Source: Lepas anatifera
Taxonomy: Eukaryota > Arthropoda > Thecostraca > Lepadidae
Length of the DNA stretch: 64,000 nucleotides
Assembly: GCA_034440635.1 (NCBI GenBank)
Contig: JAOTON010001276.1
Location: 372,001 to 436,000 of the forward strand
Reading direction: 5' to 3'
How positions within the stretch are numbered: position 1 is the first letter of the stretch; each line of letters opens with the position of its first letter. The notes beneath the pieces are model-generated. The model was not told where the DNA came from. It did no database searches and saw nothing but the letters and a program-made list of their open reading frames with translations. Position numbers and translations under genes: made by a program. Below, in pieces: positions 55,621 to 64,000 of this stretch.

Positions 55621-58600
55621 GTGCTCACACGATAACTGACAGGGCCTGTTCGGCAGCTCACCTGCACAGGCTCTTGGCCTTCCAGCTTACCACTGACCGG
55701 TTTGCGAACCCTTACCCAGTCACCTTTCTTCCACTTAGGTAGCGTGGTGGTGCTCCTGTCAAACCTACTCTTGTACCCTGCCTGGTATTTGTCAAAGTGC
55801 CGGCGAGACTGCCGGTCTCGTTGTTCACCATTAGCAGGGCTGGGTACTGGGAGAACGTCTACTGGCGTCCTTGCCTCACGCCCTCTCATAGCCAGAAATG
55901 GCGACACACCTGTGGCTGGGTGCGGAGTTGCCCGGTACTCCTTCAAGAAGTTCCGCACGAAACTAGTGCGCGACTCGCCGGCCAGGCGAGCCGACTGGAT
56001 CGCACCCTTAATAGTGCGGTTGGCGCGTTCTACCAAACCACACGTCTGAGGCGAGTAAGGCGAACTGAAGACGTGGCACACCCCTAGCCGTTTCAGGTAC
56101 GCCGCCAGCGCCGCAGAACGGAACTGCGGGCCGTTATCGGATATCAGCTCCTCGGGCACTCCCTCCCGGGAGAACACTGCCTCAAGGAAGCTGATAACTG
56201 TGCTGGTAGTGACATCACCACACAGTGCCACTTCAGGCCAACGACTGTAGAGGTCGCACATGACGATGCCATACCTCTCGGTCTGGGGTCCTTTCATCGG
56301 CCCTATTATGTCGATCATGACACGCTGCCAGACCGTCTCTGGGAGAGGAATCGCCTGTAAAGGCGGCTTCTGCACCTTCGCGTGCTCGTCGTGTTGAGAG
56401 CACACTTTGCAGTTTCTCAGTTGGGACTGCACTTCAGAGTCCATCCCGGGCCACCAAAACCGTGCACGTAGCCGCTGCTTAGTGCGGGCTACGCCCTGGT
56501 GCCCACTGTGTCCGTTGGCCAGGACGCGCTCCCTCAGCGCCGCCGGCACGATCAGCTGCTCCCCTCGGAACAGCAGCGGACCCTGGCAGGACAGCTCACC
56601 GCGCACATGGAAGAAAGCTGCTGCAGGACCATCCACGTCGCGACGCCGCTGGGGCCAACACCCCCGGACCAGCTGTCTGACAGAACCGAGGTCGGTGTCA
56701 GCTGCCGAAACATCCCGCATCTCAGTCTCGGAAATGGCTGCTGACTCGGTCAGCGCAGCGACCTATACGGCGTCATCATCCTCCCACTGAGTCTGGGCGA
56801 GTGGCAGCCTTGACAGTCCGTCTGCTATCGCGTTAGCTGCAGACGAAATGTGCTCTACGTCGAAAGCGAACTCCATTAGCCGCGCCTCCCAGCGCGCGAC
56901 GCGGCGCCCAACTCGGTTCGAACCCTTCGGCCCGTATATCGTACACAGGGCCTTGTGGTCCGTACGTAACTTAAAACGTCGGCCCCACAAGTAGAACCTC
57001 CACTTTTCAGCGGCCCACACGCAGGCCAACGCCTCCTTTTCTACGACGGAATACCCAGTCTCCGCCGAAGTGAAGGCTTTGGAGCCGTACGCGAGAACCT
57101 GCTCGCGGCCCCTACTGTCTACCTGGGATAGACATGCACCACAGCCGACGTCACTTGCGTCCGTGGTCACGACAACCATCTGTCGAGGGTCAAACATGGC
57201 TAGCGCCGGAGCGCGCCGGATGGCGTCCTTGACTCGGCTCACAGTCGCCGAGAGCGCCTCGGACCAGACGAACTCGTCCGTCCGCAGAGCTGCGCGCAGC
57301 GGCTCCACCATGTCAGCAAACTGAGGTATGAACCTAGCATGGTAGCTGACTGACCCTAGAAACGACTTCAGGGTCTTGGAGTCGGTAGGATCTGGGGCAT
57401 CCAGCAGCGGCTTCACCCGCTCTGGATCTATCCTCACTCCTGAAGAGGACACTAGGTACCCCAGGAAGGATATCTCCCTTTGGTTTCGGCTGCTCTTCCC
57501 CCAGTTGACCCTGACCTGGTGCGCTTCGAATACAGACAGAACCTGGGCGACTCGAGCATCATGCTGCTCCTGGGAGGAAGCATGGATCACTACGTCATCA
57601 AGATACGTTTCGACTCCATCAATGTCCTTCAGCATGTCCGACATGACCCGCTGGAAACAAGGTCCAGCGGACGCTAAACCAAAGTTCACCCTGGTGTACC
57701 TATACAGACCTTTATGGCTGATGAACGTGGTGAGGTCACGACTATCTGGGTGAAGCACGAGTTGGTGGTAGGCATCCTTGAGATCGAAGCGGCTGAACAT
57801 GCAGGAACCCTGAAGGTTATTCAGGACGTCCTCTATCCTAGGCAACGGATAGCAATCTACGACTACAGCCTTATTCACTTGGCGCATGTCCACGCAAAGG
57901 CGCATGCCACCATCTCGCTTTTTACTTACCACGAGTGGGGACACCCACTCAGAAGCAGTCACCTTCTCTATGATGTGCTGGCTCTCCAGCTCATCCAACC
58001 GCTTACCTACCTCCTCCAGTACTGCTAGGGGTAGTCTCCTGAGGGGTTGCCTCACCGGGGTGACTGCACGGTCCACCTTCACTCGGTGTTGGTACCCCAG
58101 GATGCAGGTGCCATCAGGTGGTACGCCGGGTTGTTCGGGTCTGAGGTCAGGTTTGGGTTGGGTTTGCGGCTTGGGCTCGGATGTGGAGTCTGGTGCAGGT
58201 TTAGCTCCTGACGACACATTACACACTTTGTTATTAACTACACTAACACCAAACACACTCATCAGGTCTAGCCCCATCAGCGGCAACCCATGTGGCACAA
58301 CATACACATCTACCTGAACACTTTGGCCCTTACACTCTACATTAACACGCTTCTTCCCCAGTACCTGGAGTTGGGCCCCTCCATAACCACACAGATCCCT
58401 GTCTGATGCGTCGAGGTCACCCCTCACTAGGTGCCTTGGGAGGAGGGAAACTGGTGACCCAGTGTCGACTACCAGTTCCACATCCCTGCCCCCTACACTG
58501 GCTGGGACCCTAAGTTGTCCTGCACCCACACTAAGTACGGTTAAGTGGGACACCGACTTGACGCCAGCCGCGCTTCGCTTTCCATGGCAGTACTTGGCGA

Positions 58601-59367
58601 AGTGGTTGTATCTACCACACTGGTGGCACTGGACCCCCTTAGCTGGACAGCTGGGGTGGCTAGCCCGGTGTCCTTCTCTTCCGTAGCCAAAACACTTCTC
58701 CTTAGCTGCTTCAGCTCCTTGGCTGAATCTTGACGTCTTCTTCGGCTTCTGCTTTTTCGCATGGTGTACGGCTTGCACTGGAACTAAGTTGGCAGATCCT
58801 GAAGCTGCTGGTGCTCCCATAGCCTGAGCTTCTCTCTCAGCAGACTCTTGGGTGTCTGCTATGGTGAGAGTTGTCTGCAGCGTTAGACTGCTACCCTCCA
58901 TCAACAAGCGTTGACGCAGCTTGTTTGAAGACGTCCTTTCCACCACCTGGTCTCGGATAAATTCTTCGGTCCTGGACCCATAGTCGCAGGTTGCGGCTAG
59001 CTGCCGCAGGACTGAAACCCACTGGGCAGTGGACTCGCCCACTTGTTGGGCCCTACTGCGGAAACGGTAGCGCTCCGCACACACGTTTTGTTTCGGGCTG
59101 AAGAATTCCGCCAGTCTTCTTTTGGCAAATGCCAACTCCGTCTCTGCTTCAGTCTTCACAGCAGGGGGTAGTGAGTCAAACACCCTCTGGCCCTCGGCCC
59201 CGAGGCATGTCAGCAGAATGGCCCTCTGACGAGCTGGGCTAAACTGGTCCCCCCCCTACTGCCAACAGATAATTCTCAAACATCGGCAGCCACCGGCTCC
59301 AGGGCACGGCTGGCTCTAGTCCCGCCGACGGAAGAAATGGCGCTGGGGCCTCCGCAAATAAATCCAT
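55621..59367 (-). pseudogene. gypsy gag-pol (Gag, protease, RT, RNase H, integrase)
   Basis: A single gag-pol frame starting at ATG 59367, about 40 bases inside the LTR. Gag ends with two knuckles: the first has Tyr for the second Cys (CFGYGREGHRASHPSC), the second is canonical (CHQCGRYNHFAKYC). Protease: VDTGSPVSLL. RT: FSRFDLKDAYHQLVL and YLDD. RNase H: TTDASDVGCG and RTDHKAL. Integrase: HSGHQG...CKVC zinc site, IDIIGP, SDNGPQF and the ERANRTIKGA region. Breaks: eight G at 59249-59256 where seven keep Gag open, and a TAG near 56760 between RNase H and integrase. The 3' codons are displaced to 48388-48650 by LINE B. Confidence 0.93.
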
Positions 59368-59401
59368 CTTCAGTCGTAAGCTTCAAGTACCGTCACGCGT
59401 T

Positions 59402-59419
59402 CGAATCAATGGTCGCCAA
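59402..59419 (-). other. gypsy primer binding site
   Basis: TTGGCGACCATTGATTCG on the minus strand directly follows the LTR end. TGGCGACC-type starts are usual for invertebrate gypsy elements; the tRNA is not identified. Confidence 0.7.
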
Positions 59420-59804
59420 TGTTGTGTTGCTACTGGGTGTTGACGCTGGAATACACCTAGTAGGCCTAATCGATCTTTACAGCGCGTGAAGTGACGGCAG
59501 AGAGATATACACTAGCTTAGACAATGTATTGGATAATTTAGAGCGGGACAAGATACTACAGAGACGAGAGATTAATAGACGCACATGTTTACCGCGTGGT
59601 AACGTAACCGGAAGAGAGCGATCGCATCCTTGCAACGCTGCAGTCTCCGGAAACATATTTCCTATTGTTTACATTTTTACCGGTTCCAAACTTCCCTAAA
59701 ACTGGCATTCGCGCCGATACTACATTGAGCCGAACTGGCAACCGCGACAATAATCAAACAGTGTAAACAACACATCGGTTGCGACCGCGAATGCAACCAC
59801 AACA
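59420..59804 (-). repeat. gypsy 5' LTR, complete (385 bp)
   Basis: Bounded by the inverted repeat TGTTGTG/CACAACA. The outer edge abuts K-type LINE sequence (AAGGTTGTAAGGG). Confidence 0.93.
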
Positions 59805-60706
59805 AAGGTTGTAAGGGAAAGGTGCTTCAAGGATCTGAACATTCTGAAGGTTATAACTAAGTTAAAGTATGGCGAAGACAGAAAAACACTTTTGATGTTG
59901 TACCGATCGCTAATCCGATCAAAAATTGAATATGGCTGCATGGTATACGGTTCAGCCACGGAGACAGCAAAATCTATGCTAAATACCATACATCACCATG
60001 CCATTCGAATTATCATCGGTGCATTCCGCACATCGCCTACCGCCAGCATACTCGTCGAGGCAAACGAGATGCCGTTAGACTTGCGACGTCGTGTCCTTGC
60101 GATGAAATACGCTCTAAAAATAAAACAGTCTTCAAACCATCCAACATACAGTAAGCTATTCTCTGATGACATCAGACACTCGGAAGAAAATCTATCCCGA
60201 AACAGACACCCTGGTCTCAGAATTGGAGCGTGGCTGAGGGAAGCAGGAGTTGACTGTGAACAGGTTGAGACTTTCCAGAATCCCTTATTAGAACCATGGA
60301 CTCTCCCAGAGCCTCAGGTGGACACCAGTTTGCTTGTTAAGACCAAGAATCTGCCGCCTGTTGCGGTCCGGCAGATTTTCTGGGAACACGTAAATGACAT
60401 GTATTCAGGTTTTGAGATATATTATACAGATGGATCTAAGACGGAGAGCGGTGTCGGATGTGCGTATGTAAGTGATGGAATTGAACAACGTTATACACTC
60501 CCTGTGACGGCATCAGTTTTTACTGCTGAACTTTACGCTATCTTCCAAGTTTTAGACCAGGTGTTACGGTCGAGGAGACGCAAATACGTTGTATTTACTG
60601 ACTCATTGTCGTCTTTGCAAGCACTAACATCATTTGATTTTCACCCCTCATCGTCATATACTCTGGAACTTATTCGGAATAAGATGCACAGAGCACACTG
60701 CCAACA
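59805..60706 (+). pseudogene. K-type LINE ORF2 fragment next to the gypsy LTR
   Basis: About 99 percent identical by eye to 1241-2143: the end of the RT and the first half of RNase H (YTDGSK, FTAELYAI, FTDSLSSLQAL). Unlike the copy at 1935 it has CCC and stays in frame. At 60706 it breaks off within RNase H. The upstream part that should lie on the other side of gypsy is not present at 48040. Confidence 0.92.
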
Positions 60707-60985
60707 AAAACCTCGGCCTGCGGCCTCGGCAGGTGCCGCTCTGGCGCAGGAGAAGCCGGTGACAATGTACGTTAGCCAAACAGTTCGATTGACAGGCGAG
60801 TTTTTTCAGCAGTTTGATACTTATAACAACGCAATGTTGGAGTTTTAGGTTTTGTGTTCTCATTATGGCTCCATTCAATCCCCTGTCTAGGCCCATGTTT
60901 TCCTAAATTAGCATGTCTCTGCATACTGCACCACGCTTGCCCTCTGTTCATATCATCAAAGAAATAAACACACGCATAATGTTTC
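60707..60985 (+). other. Unassigned block, 3'-end-like, with AATAAA
   Basis: The open frame runs on for about 45 codons past the LINE break (including MYVSQTVRLTGEFFQQFDTY) to TAG at 60846. An AATAAA lies at about 60963. The protein stretch does not resemble the LINE proteins. It could be a 3' terminal exon or a retrocopy of a host transcript; the evidence is thin. Confidence 0.3.
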
Positions 60986-62113
60986 CCCCGCAGGGGACCG
61001 ATTTTCATCTGCTGGACTTGTTGGCACCTGCTGACTGGTCCGGCACATGGATAATTGGGCACGGGATGTGACGACACCCGCGACCCCAGTTGGCAGGATG
61101 GGTTTCGCCCCTCGTCTTCGGGCGAGAGGCTAAATCGAAACTGCCATCCTCATCCTTTCTTGGCCTTCCTAAATTCGAATCCCTCCAACTCCTTGTTCCT
61201 TTTCCTCTTCTTTCCTTATTTCCTTGTCTCTCCATGCCTTTCCACCCATATCCTTTCTGTCCACTCCTAAACACCCCTCCTGCCCACTGTCTGCGTTGTC
61301 TGGCCCGGCGTGTCTCCGCGGGTGGCGGGGGTGTGTGCACTCTTGCTCGTCTTGAGTGTGGGCATCTCGGTCGCGTGCGGCGCGTGTCTGGGCTGGACAG
61401 CGCAGACCGACCCTCTTCCTTTTCCAACCCATAACTTCCCAGTTACCCACTTTTTCCCAGTGTCATGGGCGTCCCCGCACGTGCCTATGATTCCTGGATG
61501 GTCTGGGTGTATGTGGGCCTCCGGCTCGTGTGGCTGACGATTGGATCCCTCTAATCACCGGCCCTGCGAGCCGGGGGCCGGCTTTTCTCGGACCAGCCGG
61601 GAATCAGTTGTGACGAGCAGGTGGTAGTCGCCTGCTCCGATGAGGCCGTGTGGGGGCGCCTGTCTTTTTAAGGTGAGCTGCGCACCGACCCGTACCCCGG
61701 GATGAAGGAGTCCTGGTGGCTGAGCTGAGGTAGGCGCTGTTATGGTTCGTGTGCCTCTAGCAACACTCTACTTTGGTCTGGATTTCCGCAAGGGCGGGGA
61801 ACTCTTGAAGGCATCGACAAGAGTAGCAGCATTGTAAAAGTCTGTCGGCTTTTGGTGGGGCTCGGCTGCCCCTCCCTCCTTGGGTAAGGTCCCGACTTCA
61901 CCCGGAGAGGGAGGGGTGTCCGCGCCCCGCCCGGGGTCGTCCAGGCTAGGTGCAAGGGGGGACCGTCGTCGGGGCAGTGGGGGTTTGGTGAGTCTCTCTC
62001 CCCCTCTGTAACGGCGGCGTCTCCCCCGTATAGCCAGCCCGTGCGTCGTTTCGCCTCGTAGCACCCTCGTCGGAAGGGGGCGCACGTGGCTGGCCGAAAT
62101 AAATCATACTCCC
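60986..62113 (+). promoter_or_regulatory. LINE 5' leader, copy H
   Basis: Shared leader, ending in the GTAGCACCC and CGCACGTGGCTGG blocks before the ORF1 ATG at 62114. Confidence 0.7.
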
Positions 62114-63763
62114 ATGGATACCACAGACACCATAAATCCCACTCCTTACCCTCCACAGGAGGTCGACACCTCCCAGCCCCCTAGTGGGGAAGGGAACGCG
62201 CGAACACTGCCACCTGGTTCTCGGAAAACAGTCGCTCAACCATCCTGTCCTCGTGTCTTAGTGATGCGGGGACTGGACACGCCTATTACATGCCTGTCAC
62301 CGTTCAAACTAAAAGAGGCACTTGATCATCTGGGCAAAGTCAAAAGATGTCAGAAACTATGTGATGGCGCATTGGAGGTTGAGTTTTCGTACACAACGGA
62401 TGCTGAGCGAGCACTTTCGGTCTCCGAACTGTCATTTACTAGAAAGGAGGGCGGATTGAAAAAGACGTGCAAGATTGCAATATCAGTAGAGGCTCATCGG
62501 ACAAAGAACTTCCGTAAGGGCGTGGTGAGCAGCCAGGAACTTAGGGGATTGTCAGAGGAGGAGATCGTTGAAGGCCTTGAGGAACTCGGGAGTGGTGGAG
62601 GTGAGGAGAATTCGAAGGAGAAGTGGAGAGGACATGTTAGACACTGATACGGTCATACTCACTTTTGACACCACAGAACTACCAAATCACATCTATGTTG
62701 GGTACTCGAGGGTCGGAGTTAGGCCTTACGTACCCTCGCCTATGCGTTGTTTCACGTGTCAGAAATACGGTCATACCTCCCGATCATGCAAAGGTAGGCG
62801 TGTGTGTGGTAAATGCTCGTCAGACCAACACACTACCACTGACTGCGATGCCGACTATCTCAAATGTGCGAACTGCAAGGGCTGCCACGAGGTGGCGGAT
62901 CGTTCATGTCCGGAATTCCTTAGAGAAAAAGAAATAATTCAAATACAAACAACACAACAGATAAGCTTTCGTGAAGCCCGGGAAGCATATGAAGCTTCCC
63001 ACCCCCGTAAGAGTTATGCTCAAGCTGCATCCACAAGCGCATCGAACACTGTGAGGATGACCGCGGAGGAGGTCATCCGCTCCCTGACCGTGGCGGACTT
63101 TATCCGCCTGGCAGGGAAGATGGGGCTGGTGTTCGCGCGCCAGCCCGCCGCCCCGGCACCTGAGCCGGAGGCGGCGCCTCCTCCGCGACCCCCTCCAAGG
63201 GGGTCAGGGGACGGGAGCCGGACGCCGCTTCCGCCCCCACCTCTCCGCCTCCCGCTGGGGGCGAGAGTCGGGTGTCTGCCCCTGACCATGAGCCCCAGCC
63301 AGCGATGCCTGCTGGTGCCTCGGATTCGGCACTTAGTGCCTCTCGCGCCGAATCACTGCGTGATTCGGAGGGGTGGACGGTCGTGGGACGAGGGGGCAAA
63401 CCCTCCCCCACGGGGAGGCGCCGCCCGCCATCCCCTGTCCTACCACCTTCTGTCGGCACTCTCCCATCGTCGCTGCCACCGGACATGTCCGGAATGGAGC
63501 CGTCGCCAACTCCTCCCGCTGCCCAGGCTTCCTCCTCTACTGTAGCCGCAGTGCGGAGGAACTTTGAGTCTGCGTCACGAGCCAGATCTCCTGTTAATCG
63601 CCCGGCTGGTAGCCCTCCAGACCAGCCCCAAACCTCGCGCGCCCGTGAGAACTCGGTAGAAAGCGGGCGAGGCCGCGGTCCCGTTCGTAACCGGCTGGGT
63701 GGCTCTAGTGCGGCACCAACTAAGGCTCTGCACGGTGCTTCTGGTCCCCCGTGGAAGGGTTAA
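62114..63763 (+). pseudogene. LINE ORF1, copy H
   Basis: Starts MDTTDTINPT. RRM-like block (VLVMRGLDTP), TKNFRKGVVSSQELRG block, then a frame break near 62588 (GGG where E copies have GG). The open frame continues with the knuckles CFTCQKYGHTSRSC, CGKCSSDQHTTTDC and a CANC variant, breaks again near 63260 in the linker, and ends with a basic tail and GASGPPWKG. Confidence 0.88.
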
Positions 63764-63809
63764 ACGGACTTGGGGCTGTGTTGTACAAAGTCCGTTTCTT
63801 TTAACCTAA

Positions 63810-64000
63810 ATGACTTTTTTACAGTGGAACTGCCGAGGCCTCCGTGCGAACTCTATTGACCTGCAGCAAATTTTATCCGAATACACACCCTCTGTTTTGT
63901 GCCTCCAGGAGACAAAGCTGTCTCCTGGTGTCACTTTTAAGATTCGAAACTATCAGAGTTTTAGAAAAGATATTTTTAGTAACACGGTACCATATGGAGG
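63810..64000 (+). CDS. LINE ORF2, 5' start (partial), copy H
   Basis: ATG at 63810 (MTFLQWNCRG) opens the AP endonuclease; LQETKLSPG and a FRKDIF block are visible before the window ends. This copy keeps the ATG that A and B lack. The rest lies outside. Confidence 0.85.
   Translation, partial: MTFLQWNCRGLRANSIDLQQILSEYTPSVLCLQETKLSPGVTFKIRNYQSFRKDIFSNTVPYG

Larger units (their letters stand above)
48041..59804 (-). mobile_element. Ty3/gypsy LTR retrotransposon, split by LINE B
   Basis: Without the 7 kb LINE B it is about 4.8 kb: 5' LTR 59420-59804, PBS, gag-pol from 59367, polypurine tract and a 3' LTR truncated to 285 bp. Gene order is gag, protease, RT, RNase H, integrase, as in Ty3/gypsy. 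The 285 bp present in both LTRs look identical, so the insertion is recent. On the right it is followed by K-type LINE sequence (59805) that continues without the element at 1241 in the other K copy, so gypsy inserted into a LINE. Confidence 0.95.
60986..64000 (+). mobile_element. I-like LINE, copy H (cut by window end)
   Basis: Starts with the CCCCGCAGGGG terminus, with leader 60986-62113, ORF1 62114-63763 and the start of ORF2 at 63810. The proteins are closest to E. The target duplication cannot be judged because the 3' end is outside. Confidence 0.92.

Noticed and set aside
48041..59804. An endogenous retrovirus with an envelope gene.
   Set aside because: After integrase the frame ends at 48388 and only about 50 bases separate it from the polypurine tract; there is no room for an env gene.
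6180..63763. Programmed frameshift in the ORF1 proline-rich linker, because six copies break there.
   Set aside because: The breaks are at different places and in different directions, mostly in homopolymers, and comparing E- with E+ or A with B gives an uninterrupted frame.

Overview
The window is animal (invertebrate) repeat DNA, not a bacterial, organellar or viral chromosome. I see no operons, ribosome binding sites or rRNA genes, and almost no host coding sequence. About 80 percent is retrotransposons: at least twelve copies of I-like non-LTR elements (LINEs), one Ty3/gypsy LTR element and one tRNA-derived SINE. The LINEs have an ORF1 with CCHC knuckles, then an ORF2 with AP endonuclease, reverse transcriptase, RNase H and a C-terminal zinc finger. 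This architecture and the microsatellite-rich spacers fit an arthropod or another invertebrate. I cannot name the species from sequence alone.

Layout. 1-2888: 3' part of a LINE ('K' type, mosaic 3' end). 2889-3970: leader and ORF1 start of another LINE. 3971-12232: two LINE leaders in a row, the second belonging to the almost intact 7.2 kb element A; a 185 bp SINE sits in its last codons. 12233-17475: decayed LINE G, then three LINE 3' ends stacked one after another. 17476-24939: the least repetitive part, with two degenerate minisatellites, a long AT microsatellite, a 64 bp LINE micro-insertion, a LINE fragment flanked by a 98 bp direct repeat, and two possible host exons. 24940-31783: full-length LINE C with a 13-16 bp target duplication. 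32000-48039: two near-identical LINEs, E- and E+, head to head, with LINE D (minus strand) inside the leader of E+. 48041-59804: a minus-strand Ty3/gypsy element, split by full-length LINE B (48651-55620). 59805-60706: the K-type LINE into which gypsy inserted. 60986-64000: the 5' part of LINE H, cut by the window end.

How it works together. The LINE families differ strongly in their proteins, yet share two modules: a ~1.1 kb 5' leader that ends exactly at the ORF1 start, and a ~33 nt 3' hairpin followed by a simple-repeat tail. The SINE carries a tRNA-Gly-like head and the same 3' hairpin, with paired changes in the stem, so it is probably mobilised by these LINEs. The insertion order can be read from the nesting: K, then gypsy (the two LTRs look identical where both survive), then B and E+.

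Caution. Many reading-frame breaks are one-base changes in homopolymers, some in opposite directions in near-identical copies. Part of the apparent decay may therefore be sequencing or assembly error. All identity statements are by eye; no alignment or database search was run.
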